From Hymenobacter latericoloratus (GTDB lineage: Bacteria > Bacteroidota > Bacteroidia > Cytophagales > Hymenobacteraceae), in NCBI RefSeq assembly GCF_014199535.1, contig NZ_JACHNV010000001.1, forward strand, positions 806,001 through 870,000: a DNA stretch of 64,000 nucleotides, written 5' to 3'. Positions 10,470 through 18,104 of this stretch are shown piece after piece; position 1 is the first letter of the stretch; the number at the start of each line of letters is the position of its first letter. The notes under the pieces were generated by a model that saw only the letters and a program-made list of their open reading frames with translations, did no database searches and had not been told where the DNA came from. The translations under genes were made by a program, and so were the position numbers.

Positions 10470-10886
10470 ATGACCTCTGAGATTACCATCCGCCCCATCA
10501 AGGCGGCCGATACCTACCCGCTCCGCCACGAAGTGCTGTGGCCCCAGGAGTCAATTGACTACGTGAAACTAAACCAGGACGAGCAGGGCCACCACTTCGG
10601 GGCTTTCCGCAACGGCAAGCTGGTTTCCGTTATTTCCTTGTTCATTGATGGCAACGTGGCCCGGTTCCGCAAGTTTGCCACCCGCCCAGACTGCCAGGGC
10701 CAGGGCATCGGGTCCCAGCTGCTGCGCCAGGTGCTGGAAACGGCCCGCGCCGAGGGCGCCCAGCGCATCTGGTGCGACGCCCGCGCCGTGAACGAAAATT
10801 TCTACCGGGCCTTCGGTCTGGAGCCCGAGGGCAACCGCTTCTACCGCGGCACCATTCCCTACGTGCGCATGGCCAAGGATCTGTAA
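10470..10886 (+). CDS. GNAT family N-acetyltransferase
   Basis: The product is a 138-residue acetyltransferase with a GCN5 fold. The acetyl-CoA pyrophosphate loop QGQGIGS is at residues 76-82, preceded by the beta-4 strand RFRKFATRP. The late motif WCDARAVNENFYRAFGL is typical of small GNATs that act on free amines. An upstream TTG at 10455 overlaps the previous gene; the ATG at 10470 is preferred. The substrate is unknown. Confidence 0.9.
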   Translation: MTSEITIRPIKAADTYPLRHEVLWPQESIDYVKLNQDEQGHHFGAFRNGKLVSVISLFIDGNVARFRKFATRPDCQGQGIGSQLLRQVLETARAEGAQRIWCDARAVNENFYRAFGLEPEGNRFYRGTIPYVRMAKDL

Positions 10887-10976
10887 GTGGGTAGGAAGCA
10901 GAACGTTGATTTTAGGTGCCGATAAGCCCCGTAGGGCCAGTATCGGTAGCAGTCCTACCCCTCCTGCTTGTTTAAC

Positions 10977-11034
10977 GCCCCAGCCGGGCGACACCTAATC
11001 GTTGAACGACAAGTGTCGCCCGGCTGGGGCTTTT
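10977..11034 (+). repeat. Palindromic element, GCCCCAGC..GGGCGACAC family, copy 1
   Basis: There is a perfect 18-bp stem (10977-10994 with 11013-11030) around an 18-nt loop that itself can fold (TCGTT/AACGA), followed by TTTT. It may end the GNAT transcript, but the stem sequence recurs at 38190-38274, so it is a dispersed family. Confidence 0.8.
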
Positions 11035-11127
11035 GTCTATACTACCGTTCAGTTCTCTGCTACTATGCTGCCCCTGCGGGGCTTACTGGCATCCAAAGTC
11101 AATTTCCGGCCGCTTACCTCCTATGGT

Positions 11128-11358
11128 TCACATTTCAACTGGTACCCGTGGGCGGTTGTAGTCGGGCTCCCAGTCGTTGATGGGGCGCGAGATGCCGGGC
11201 GGCAGGTCAAAGTCGGGCAGGCCGTCGTCGAGGGGCTCGCCGCCGTCGTCATCGCTGTCGGGGGTAGGGGGCTGCCGGAAGCGGCGGCGGGGCAGTACCA
11301 GTACAAGCCCGGTGAACACAAGTACCACGAGCAGATAAAGTAGGCTGGTGATGGTCAT
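11128..11358 (-). CDS. Small single-pass membrane protein of unknown function
   Basis: The product has 76 residues. One transmembrane helix (about residues 4-23, LLYLLVVLVFTGLVLVLP) is followed by a short basic patch RRR, which predicts an N-out/C-in topology. A polar acidic tail with DSDDDGGEPLDDG and a Pro-rich end (PPGISRPINDWEPDY) follows. No function is recognised. Codon usage and the clean membrane/acidic-tail architecture support a real gene. Confidence 0.7.
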   Translation of the reverse strand: MTITSLLYLLVVLVFTGLVLVLPRRRFRQPPTPDSDDDGGEPLDDGLPDFDLPPGISRPINDWEPDYNRPRVPVEM

Positions 11359-11575
11359 GGCGGAGAGAGCTGAGGTTCAACGGCGTACACTCAGGAAGTG
11401 ACAGTCTTTCCAACAGAAACGGAGCGGCGGGGCGGGTTGTTTTCCCAAAGCTCTTTTTTCTGAATACTTCGCAGGCTGGTTTCTAATTTACTTGATTGTC
11501 AAGAGATAAAGGAATGATGGGGCCTGATTTATTCCGGGTTTGCGCCAGGGCAGTGCAAAACTTAAACTTCCCGCT

Positions 11576-11583
11576 TACCTTTG
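11576..11583 (+). promoter_or_regulatory. -7 promoter box upstream of the TPP riboswitch
   Basis: TAccTTTG matches the Bacteroidota consensus TAnnTTTG exactly and sits nine bases before the riboswitch P1 stem, which places the transcript start at the aptamer edge. Confidence 0.65.
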
Positions 11584-11591
11584 ACCCAGAA

Positions 11592-11674
11592 GTTTAGGGG
11601 TGCCCCGCCGCTTGCGCGAGGCTGAGATCATACCCATTGAACCTGCCCGGGTAATGCCGGCGAAGGGAACAAAC
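11592..11674 (+). ncRNA. TPP (THI-box) riboswitch
   Basis: Conserved aptamer blocks are visible in order: GGGGTGCC (11597-11604), GGCTGAGATCATACCC (11620-11635), GAACCTG (11639-11645) and CGGGTAATGCCGGCGAAGGGAA (about 11648-11669, in two blocks). GTTT at 11592-11595 pairs with AAAC at 11671-11674 to close P1. It binds thiamine pyrophosphate and should repress the TonB receptor that follows, probably by masking translation initiation or by termination in the 70-nt spacer. Confidence 0.95.
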
Positions 11675-11746
11675 GATCCGCGAACGAAAAACCTGAGGTG
11701 CCGACCCCTGGCACCGGGTCCGTTCCATTTTTTCCATTTTTCACTT

Positions 11747-14230
11747 TTGAAAAATTTCCTGACTACCGGAGCGGCGCTGCTAGCGCTATCCGGTACGGCA
11801 TGGGCGCAAGGCCCCGTGTCCGGAATCATTACCGATGCCCGCACGGGTGCGCCTCTGCCCGGGGCCACCGTGCTGCTCGACGGCACCCCCAGCGGTGCCA
11901 CCGACGTGGCCGGCGCCTTTACCCTGCCAGCCGTGCCAGCGGGCTTACACGAGCTGCGCGTTACCTTCCTGGGCTACGAGCCGCTGGTGCAGCGCCTGCA
12001 GGGCCAGCCCACCGAACAGCGCCTGAGCGCCCGCCTGCAGGCCGGGGGCGTGCTCACCGCCGAAGCCCTGGTAACGGCCTCCCGCGCCAACAACCGCACC
12101 GCCACGGCCTACACTAACCTGAGCCGCGAAGATTTAGCCAAGCGCAACTTCGGCCAGGACCTACCCTACCTGCTCGACCAGACGCCCTCGGTGGTGGTAA
12201 CCTCCGATGCCGGGGCCGGGGTAGGCTACACCGATATCCGTATCCGGGGCACCAGCAACACGGGCATCAACATGACCATCAACGGGGTGCCCCTCAACGA
12301 TGCCGAGTCGCACGGCTCGTTTCTGGTGAACCTGCCCGATCTGGCGTCGTCCATCAGCAGCCTGCAGGTGCAGCGGGGGGTAGGCACCAGCCAGAATGGC
12401 GGGGCCGCCTTCGGGGCCAGCCTCAACATCTCAACCCTGGAGGCGCGGCCTGAGGCCTACGCCGAAACGCAGAACACCTTCGGCTCTTTTAACACCTGGC
12501 GCAACAACGTACAGTTTGGCACCGGGCTGCTGGGCGGGCGCTTCACCGTCGATGGCCGCCTCTCGCGCATCAGCTCCGATGGCTACGTGAAGCGCGGCGC
12601 CTCCGACCTGAAATCGTACTACTTGGCGGCCGGCTACCAGGGCAAGAATACGCTGCTGAAGTTCATCACCTTTTCGGGCCGCGAGAAAACCTACCAGTCG
12701 TGGAACGGCGTGCCCGAGCCCGCCCTTACCGGCGACCGGGCCCTGCTGCAGCAGTACATTGATAACGGCGAGCTGAGCCCGGCCGATGCGGAGCGCGCCC
12801 TGCGCGAGGGCCGCCGCTACAGTTACTACACCTACGACAACCAGACCGACAACTACCAGCAGAATCACTACCAGCTCCACCTCTCCCAGGGCCTGGGCGA
12901 AGGCTGGAACCTGGGCGCGGCCCTGCACCTGACGCGCGGCTTTGGCTACTACGAAAGCTACCGCACGGGCCGCAAGCTGGTGGAGTACGGGCTGCCGAAC
13001 CTGGTACTCGGCGACACCACCATCAAGCGCAGCAACCTGGTGGACCGCAAGTGGCTGGATAACTACTTCTACGGCGGCACGTTCGCCCTGAACTACCAGC
13101 CCCGCGAAGGCAAGCTGCAGGCCACCCTGGGCGGCGCCTGGAACCAGTTCCGCAACGACCACTACGGCGAGGTTATCTGGGCGCAGTATGCCTCCAGCGG
13201 CAACACCCGGCAGCGCTACTACTTCAACGACGCCCGCAAAACCGACTACAACGCCTACGCCCGCGCTACCTGGCAGGTGCTGCCCCGGCTGGGCGTGTAC
13301 GCCGATATGCAGGTGCGCCACATCACGTACCGCATTGATGGCGTGGAGGACGACCAGAACGACGTAACCACCCGCGCCCGCTACACCTTCTTCAACCCCA
13401 AAGCCGGCGCTACGCTGGCTCTGGGCGAAGGGCAGCAGCTCTACGCCAGCTACGCCGTGGGCCAGCGCGAGCCCGTCCGTTCCGACTTCACCGACCGGCC
13501 GGCCGGCGACCAAAGTGCCCGGGCCGAGCACCTGCAGGATTTTGAGGGCGGCTACCGCCTGACGCTGCCCACTACCTCGGCGCTGGGCCCGGTTACGGCC
13601 CTGCGCTTCGAGGCCAACTACTTCTACATGAAGTACCGCAACCAGCTGGTGGCTACCGGCCAGCTCAACGATGTGGGCACGGCCCTGCGCACCAATGCCC
13701 CGCGCAGCTACCGCACCGGCCTGGAGCTGACGGCCGCCGCCTCGGCCAGTGATAAGCTGAGCCTGAGCAGCACGCTCACGCTCAGCCGCAACCGCATCCT
13801 CGATTTCCGGGAGGTGACCTATGATGCCGACTACAACCCCGTCACGGCCGCCGAAGGCCGCACGACCACCATTTCCTACTCGCCGTCGGTGGTATCGGGT
13901 CATACGCTGGAGGGGCAGCCGCTGCGGGGCCTGCGTCTGGCGCTGCTCTACAAAACCGTCAGCCGCCAGTACCTCGACAACTCCGCCAGTGAGGACCGGC
14001 GCCTGAAGCCCTACCAGGTGCTGGATTTCCGGGTCCGCTACAGCATCCGGCCTGAGTTTGTGAAGGAGATTGAGCTGGGCCTGTTGGTAAGCAACGTGCT
14101 GAACCGGCGCTACGAGGCCAACGGCTATACCTACGGCTACCCCGGCGCCGATGGCCGCCAGCAAACCTTCAACTGGTATTTCCCGCAGGCCACCCGCAAC
14201 TTCCTGGCTTCGGTGGGGGTGAAGTTTTAG
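11747..14230 (+). CDS. TonB-dependent outer-membrane receptor, predicted thiamine transporter
   Basis: The mature receptor follows a signal peptide MKNFLTTGAALLALSGTAWA. The order is a carboxypeptidase-regulatory-like domain (about residues 22-105), a plug domain (about 110-230, with DIRIRGTSNTGINMTINGVP), and a 22-strand-type barrel ending in LASVGVKF with a terminal Phe. The length is 827 residues. The frame is open back into the riboswitch, but the signal peptide fixes the start at the TTG at 11747. The TPP riboswitch directly upstream implies that the cargo is thiamine or a thiamine precursor, as for the Omr1 receptors described in Bacteroidota. No inner-membrane partner is adjacent. Confidence 0.93.
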   Translation: MKNFLTTGAALLALSGTAWAQGPVSGIITDARTGAPLPGATVLLDGTPSGATDVAGAFTLPAVPAGLHELRVTFLGYEPLVQRLQGQPTEQRLSARLQAGGVLTAEALVTASRANNRTATAYTNLSREDLAKRNFGQDLPYLLDQTPSVVVTSDAGAGVGYTDIRIRGTSNTGINMTINGVPLNDAESHGSFLVNLPDLASSISSLQVQRGVGTSQNGGAAFGASLNISTLEARPEAYAETQNTFGSFNTWRNNVQFGTGLLGGRFTVDGRLSRISSDGYVKRGASDLKSYYLAAGYQGKNTLLKFITFSGREKTYQSWNGVPEPALTGDRALLQQYIDNGELSPADAERALREGRRYSYYTYDNQTDNYQQNHYQLHLSQGLGEGWNLGAALHLTRGFGYYESYRTGRKLVEYGLPNLVLGDTTIKRSNLVDRKWLDNYFYGGTFALNYQPREGKLQATLGGAWNQFRNDHYGEVIWAQYASSGNTRQRYYFNDARKTDYNAYARATWQVLPRLGVYADMQVRHITYRIDGVEDDQNDVTTRARYTFFNPKAGATLALGEGQQLYASYAVGQREPVRSDFTDRPAGDQSARAEHLQDFEGGYRLTLPTTSALGPVTALRFEANYFYMKYRNQLVATGQLNDVGTALRTNAPRSYRTGLELTAAASASDKLSLSSTLTLSRNRILDFREVTYDADYNPVTAAEGRTTTISYSPSVVSGHTLEGQPLRGLRLALLYKTVSRQYLDNSASEDRRLKPYQVLDFRVRYSIRPEFVKEIELGLLVSNVLNRRYEANGYTYGYPGADGRQQTFNWYFPQATRNFLASVGVKF

Positions 14231-14348
14231 CGCTCCGCGCCCAGAGTGGCCTGCCATGTATTTTGTTTCATGAAAATGATACTAATACATAGGCTAAATT
14301 TTATACTTTCGGCACACGCTTTGCAGAAGAGCTTGCATTGACATTTCC

Positions 14349-14378
14349 CGGCCGAAAATCTGCCTTTCGGTCGTTTTT
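14349..14378 (+). terminator. Terminator after the TonB receptor
   Basis: A 9-bp stem (14349-14357 with 14365-14373, one G-U pair) is followed by TTTTT. It lies about 120 nt after the receptor stop. Confidence 0.7.
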
Positions 14379-14436
14379 GGCGCCCAGGCTGTCGGTGGGT
14401 CTTTGGCATTCCCGACCCCAGCCGCGCGGTGCCCCG

Positions 14437-14475
14437 AAACCCTGACCAGCCCCCTTTCTGGTCAGGGTTTTTCGT
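14437..14475 (+). terminator. Second strong terminator upstream of gcdH
   Basis: A perfect 13-bp stem (14437-14449 with 14458-14470) has an 8-nt loop, then T-rich sequence. It insulates gcdH from upstream transcription. The 14231-14555 interval otherwise holds an AT-rich stretch (14255-14310) with no convincing gene. Confidence 0.88.
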
Positions 14476-14520
14476 TTTTCAGGGGGTAGGGGTATTGCCC
14501 ATCCGGCGCAGTGAAATTCT

Positions 14521-14528
14521 TATCTTTG
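14521..14528 (+). promoter_or_regulatory. -7 promoter box of gcdH
   Basis: TAtcTTTG is an exact TAnnTTTG match, 28 bp before the chosen ATG; a TTG at 14495-14497 could be the -33 element. Confidence 0.7.
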
Positions 14529-14555
14529 GTCAGTCAACCCACCCACTTGCTCACT

Positions 14556-15788
14556 ATGTCTTCCCAAGCTGACGTTCTTTCCACCAAGGCCCAGGTGCAG
14601 CGCAACAAAGGCTCCCTGAACGCCGCCGGCTTTACCGATTACTACGACATCGACGACCTGCTGACCGAGGAGCACAAGCTCATCCGCCAGAGCATCCGCG
14701 ACTTCGTGAAAAAGGAGATTTCGCCCAACATCGAGCGGTGGGCCCAGCAGGCGCACTTCCCCTCCGAGATTGTGCGCAAGTTTGGCGAGGTAGGCGCCTT
14801 CGGTCCCACCATCCCCACCGAGTACGGCGGCGGCGGCCTGGACTACATCAGCTACGGCCTGATTATGCAGGAAATTGAGCGCGGCGACTCCGGCATGCGC
14901 TCTACGGCCTCGGTGCAGGGCTCCCTGGTGATGTTCCCGATTTACCAGTACGGTTCCGAGGAGCAGCGCCGCAAGTACCTACCCAAGCTGGCCTCCGGCG
15001 AGTGGCTGGGCTGCTTCGGCCTGACCGAGCCCGACCATGGCTCCAACCCCGGCGGCATGGTCACCACCCTCAAAGACCAGGGCGACTACTACCTGCTCAA
15101 CGGGGCCAAGCTCTGGATTTCGAACTCGCCCGAGTGCCAGGTAGCCGTGGTATGGGCCAAGGACGACAACGGCCGCATCCGGGGCGTCATTGTGGAGCGC
15201 GGCATGGAAGGCTTCACGACCCCCGAAATCCACAACAAGTGGAGCCTGCGCGCCAGCACCACCGGCGAGTTGGTGTTCGACAACGTGAAGGTGCCCAAGG
15301 ACAACATCCTGCCCAACATCGACGGCCTGAAAGGTCCGCTCTCCTGCCTCGACTCGGCCCGCTACGGCATTGCCTGGGGGGCGCTGGGCGCGGCCATCGA
15401 CTGCTACGAGTCGGCCCTGAAGTATTCCCTGCAGCGGGAGCAGTTCGGCAAGCCCATTGCCGGCTTCCAGCTCCAGCAGCGCAAGCTGGCCGAAATGATT
15501 ACCGAAATTACCAAGGCCCAGCTGATGGTGTGGCGCCTGGGCCTGCTCAAAAACGAAGGCAAAGCCACCTCGGCCCAGATCAGCATGGCCAAGCGCAACT
15601 CCGTGGAAATTGCCCTGGATATTGCCCGCGAAGCCCGCCAGATTCACGGCGGCATGGGCATCACGGGCGAGTACCCCATCATGCGCCACATGATGAACCT
15701 GGAATCGGTAGTAACCTACGAGGGCACCCACGACATTCACCTGCTCATCACCGGCGCCGATATCACCGGCATTCAGGCCTTCAAATAG
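14556..15788 (+). CDS. gcdH: Glutaryl-CoA dehydrogenase (acyl-CoA dehydrogenase superfamily)
   Basis: The 410-residue flavoenzyme would oxidatively decarboxylate glutaryl-CoA to crotonyl-CoA in lysine/tryptophan catabolism, using FAD and an electron-transfer flavoprotein. The catalytic base is Glu389 in TYEGTHDIH. FAD and substrate signatures GCFGLTEPDHGSNPGGM (152-168) and WISNSP (187-192) are present. The segment DSGMRSTASVQGSLVM (111-126) matches the eukaryotic GCDH region that binds the terminal carboxylate, with the arginine at 115. The end, ITGIQAF, is also GCDH-like. The GTG at 14511 lies before the -7 box, so the ATG at 14556 is the start. It is a monocistronic gene. Confidence 0.93.
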   Translation: MSSQADVLSTKAQVQRNKGSLNAAGFTDYYDIDDLLTEEHKLIRQSIRDFVKKEISPNIERWAQQAHFPSEIVRKFGEVGAFGPTIPTEYGGGGLDYISYGLIMQEIERGDSGMRSTASVQGSLVMFPIYQYGSEEQRRKYLPKLASGEWLGCFGLTEPDHGSNPGGMVTTLKDQGDYYLLNGAKLWISNSPECQVAVVWAKDDNGRIRGVIVERGMEGFTTPEIHNKWSLRASTTGELVFDNVKVPKDNILPNIDGLKGPLSCLDSARYGIAWGALGAAIDCYESALKYSLQREQFGKPIAGFQLQQRKLAEMITEITKAQLMVWRLGLLKNEGKATSAQISMAKRNSVEIALDIAREARQIHGGMGITGEYPIMRHMMNLESVVTYEGTHDIHLLITGADITGIQAFK

Positions 15789-15800
15789 AGCTTCGGAAGA

Positions 15801-15842
15801 GCAAAAGCCCCGCTGCTACCTTGGTAGCAGCGGGGCTTTTGC
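15801..15842. terminator. Bidirectional terminator between convergent genes
   Basis: The perfect 20-nt arms (15801-15820, 15823-15842) have A-rich and T-rich feet on both strands. It serves gcdH (plus) and the beta-barrel gene (minus). Confidence 0.9.
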
Positions 15843-15879
15843 GTGGCTAAAGGGCTAGGCGGCCGCCAGTGCAGGTGGC

Positions 15880-16566
15880 TTACCGGGGCCGAAACAACCG
15901 GTAGCCTACCCGGAACGAAACCGTCAGGTGCAGGCGGTCGGAGTAGCTGCCGTCGGCGGGTTGGGTGCCCAGCCGCCACTCCTGGTTCTGGTAGCTGCTG
16001 ATGCGGGCCGAGTCGGCGAGCTGTTGGTTGCGAATGCGGGAGTAGCGCGCGGGCACCCGCCGCAGCCCCAGGCCCAGGGCCGTTTCAAACCACCAGCGCT
16101 GGCGCGGCCCGAAGGGGTAGTACCAGCCGTATTTCAGGCCCGTGCCCCAGGTGCGGCGCCTCACCCGGGCCTGGTCGTAGGTGTAGAACGTGCCGTCCCG
16201 CAGTAGCAGGCCGTCGCGGCTGGTGTAGGCGTAGGGCACGTAAAACCCTTCTGCCGCCACAAACTGCTGGGAACGGCCCGTGAGGGGAAAGTAGTACCGC
16301 ACCTCCGCCCGGTAGGTTTGGTGGCGCACCTGCTGGCCCGGGCGCCGGAAGCTTTCCGGCACGACAACCCGCGTACCCACATCGGCTCCCAGGCTCAGCT
16401 GCGGGGCCAGAAAGTACTCTACGCCGAGCTGCAGGGTAGGCCGGCGCGGATCGGCCAGCGACAGAGGCGCCAGGCGCGGCGCCCAGCGCCGGAGCGTATC
16501 GGTTGGAAAGCGGGGCCCGGCCCCCGAGGAGAGGAAAGTAAGCGCGAGGATAGCGGTAATAGCCAT
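15880..16566 (-). CDS. Predicted outer-membrane beta-barrel protein
   Basis: The product has 228 residues, with a short hydrophobic signal-like N-terminus (MAITAILALTFLSSGAG). It is followed by strands with alternating hydrophobic residues, such as LQLGVEYFLAPQLSLGADVG and YRAEVRYYFPL, and a C-terminal strand VSFRVGYRLFRPR. This pattern resembles the DUF3575-type porin-like barrels of Bacteroidota. The frame is open to an ATG at 16656, but that extension lacks a signal peptide and is Pro/Ser-rich; the ATG at 16566 is preferred. The function is unknown. Confidence 0.75.
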   Translation of the reverse strand: MAITAILALTFLSSGAGPRFPTDTLRRWAPRLAPLSLADPRRPTLQLGVEYFLAPQLSLGADVGTRVVVPESFRRPGQQVRHQTYRAEVRYYFPLTGRSQQFVAAEGFYVPYAYTSRDGLLLRDGTFYTYDQARVRRRTWGTGLKYGWYYPFGPRQRWWFETALGLGLRRVPARYSRIRNQQLADSARISSYQNQEWRLGTQPADGSYSDRLHLTVSFRVGYRLFRPR

Positions 16567-16731
16567 AAAACGAGCGGATTGCTTAGTCGGGAGAGGAAAA
16601 TTCCGGAGCCGGGGTTGCAAGCTGCCGCCGGAAATTTCCGCTGCTTTCACGTCCAAGGTGTCCGCTGCTGTGCGTACGGAGCGGTATTTTCGGCAGCCGC
16701 CTTATGCATACCGGGTGGGTCCTCAGCAAGC

Positions 16732-16766
16732 AAAAGCCCCGCTGATATCCGATTCAGCGGGGCTTT
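16732..16766 (-). terminator. Terminator of the small exported protein gene
   Basis: A perfect 13-bp stem (16733-16745 with 16754-16766), loop 8, has a short T-run on the minus strand. Confidence 0.85.
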
Positions 16767-16798
16767 AGGGGGCGTTTGGCCGGTAGCCGGCGGGGGCT

Positions 16799-17176
16799 CT
16801 ACTTCTTTTCCAGGTAATAAATCGTCTGGCTGAATACCGTGGCGCCCTGGCCCGCCGCCACATCGCTCGGGACGATGCTGATGATGCGCCAGCCCTGCGA
16901 CTCGTATTTGTTAACGACGGCCAGTGCGGCTTTGTGCACTTCAGTCATGTTGCTAGCCATTTGTTTGGCTGAAAAGCGGCTAAAGTCCACCTCTTTTACT
17001 TCCTGCTTGCCATCGGGCTGCACGGTTACAATGCTGGCCTGAGCATCGAAGCCCATAGATACGCGGCTGATAATCATCATGTAACCGCTGCCATCGGCGG
17101 CGGTGGCAGCTGGCGTGAGGCGGCCAAAGCTAACTACGCCCAGCAACAGGGCCAGTACGAGTACTCGTAATTTCAT
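16799..17176 (-). CDS. Small exported protein of unknown function
   Basis: The product has 125 residues, with a clear signal peptide (basic MKLR, hydrophobic core 4-17, likely cleavage after ATA near residue 26). The mature part of about 99 residues contains an alpha/beta pattern with NKYESQGWRIISIVPSD, a motif seen in small DUF4177-like proteins where a short beta-alpha-beta unit precedes GW. That relation is only suggestive. A consensus promoter lies upstream: CAAAggTA at 17280-17287 with CAA at 17305-17307 for the -33 element. It is transcribed alone. Confidence 0.8.
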   Translation of the reverse strand: MKLRVLVLALLLGVVSFGRLTPAATAADGSGYMMIISRVSMGFDAQASIVTVQPDGKQEVKEVDFSRFSAKQMASNMTEVHKAALAVVNKYESQGWRIISIVPSDVAAGQGATVFSQTIYYLEKK

Positions 17177-17577
17177 GCTGAAAAAGATAAAGTGAAATAC
17201 TACCGCAATATGGCGGATGACCTGAAGAATACAAGCTGTTGCGTAGCTGAACTGTAGGAAACACCCGGTGGTAACTCGTCAAAGGTAATTGGTGCCCTCC
17301 TCTACAATTTGGACAGGGCCAGGGATGCGGGGCACCAAGAGGGGTAGCCCATCACTAGGGCCGGGCTAGCACCTGCCGCTCGCGGCCCTGATGATGGGCT
17401 ATGCGCCACACAGACTACCCCCCCGAAAACGGACAGTGTACCTCACCGCTATCTGGGATGAGGGCAGCCCAGCACAGCAGGGGAAGCCCGAAAATCTGGT
17501 AAGGGCTGCAGAGACGAGTTACTGGAAGCTGGCGGCAGCTTCCTTATTTTGCATCCTCACTTCCTTAACTACTCGCT
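17177..17577. other. 401-bp intergenic region with a long hairpin
   Basis: The region holds the minus-strand promoter of the gene ending at 16799 (CAAAggTA, 17280-17287). An imperfect inverted repeat with 18-nt arms follows (17345-17362 and 17384-17401, 16 of 18 positions paired). No convincing coding sequence was seen. Confidence 0.6.
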
Positions 17578-17919
17578 ATGCCCACTGCTGCTACATCCCC
17601 CTTGGTATTGCTTGAGTGCCTGGTAGCTGGCACCACCCACCGCGAGGGCCTGGCCGAGTATGAGCCCCGCCTGCAACCCAACCAAAAACTCACGCTTCAG
17701 CGCGAATCCGACAGCTCCTACGACGACTGGGCCGTACGCGTGTACACCGCGGGCCCCGAAGGCTTCTGGCTGGGCTACCTGCCCGAAGGTCGTAACGAAA
17801 CCGTGGCGCGCCTGCTCGATGCCGGCTACCCCCTCAGCGGCCGCCTAACCCACAAGGCCTGGGAAGACGACTGGCTCCACCTGGAAATTGAGGTGCTGTT
17901 GGAGGAGAAGAAGGGATGA
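17578..17919 (+). CDS. Stand-alone HIRAN-domain protein
   Basis: The 113-residue protein is almost entirely one HIRAN domain. The segments DDWAVRVYTAGPEGFWLGYLP (split here: DDWAVRVYT, then GFWLGYLP) and NETVARLLDAGYPLSGRL correspond to the central strands and the helix. In eukaryotic HLTF this domain binds 3' single-stranded DNA ends; in bacteria it occurs alone or in stress/defence contexts. No helicase or nuclease partner is adjacent here. The protein starts with a short hydrophobic ATSPLVLLECLVAG strand that is part of the domain, not a signal peptide. Confidence 0.82.
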   Translation: MPTAATSPLVLLECLVAGTTHREGLAEYEPRLQPNQKLTLQRESDSSYDDWAVRVYTAGPEGFWLGYLPEGRNETVARLLDAGYPLSGRLTHKAWEDDWLHLEIEVLLEEKKG

Positions 17920-17941
17920 GGTCAAGAGGTAAATGGTGACA

Positions 17942-18080
17942 AGTGACAGGTGACAAGACGAGCCGTCATGCAGAGGCGCAGCCGAAGCATCTCGCGTGCT
18001 GACGCCTGAATAGCACCACAACGTCGGCACGCGAGATTCCTCGGCTGCGCCTCTGCATTACGTTCTATCACCTGTCACTA
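17942..18080. repeat. Large nested palindrome, CGTCATGCAGAGGCGCAGCCGA family, copy 1
   Basis: The outer arms GTGACAGGTGA and TCACCTGTCAC enclose two inverted copies of a unit of about 42 nt that starts with GTCATGCAGAGGCGCAGCCG and runs on to CTCGCGTGC. The whole could fold into one long hairpin of about 140 nt. Related units stand in direct orientation at 32867-32965. Confidence 0.85.
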
Positions 18081-18104
18081 TTCACCTCATCACCATGCAC
18101 CCCA

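Noticed and set aside
11600..11746. N-terminal extension of the TonB receptor by 49 codons
   Set aside because: It would translate the TPP riboswitch and put the signal peptide in the middle of the protein.
12431..14257. 608-codon open frame on the minus strand
   Set aside because: It is wholly antisense to the TonB receptor. High-GC coding sequence leaves such antisense frames open; its translation is low-complexity Gly/Val/Ala-rich.
14227..14409. 60-codon minus frame after the TonB receptor
   Set aside because: It overlaps the receptor end and its terminator; composition is not coding-like.
17391..17615. 74-codon plus frame before the HIRAN gene
   Set aside because: It covers the hairpin arm at 17384-17401 and overlaps the HIRAN start; no coding signal.
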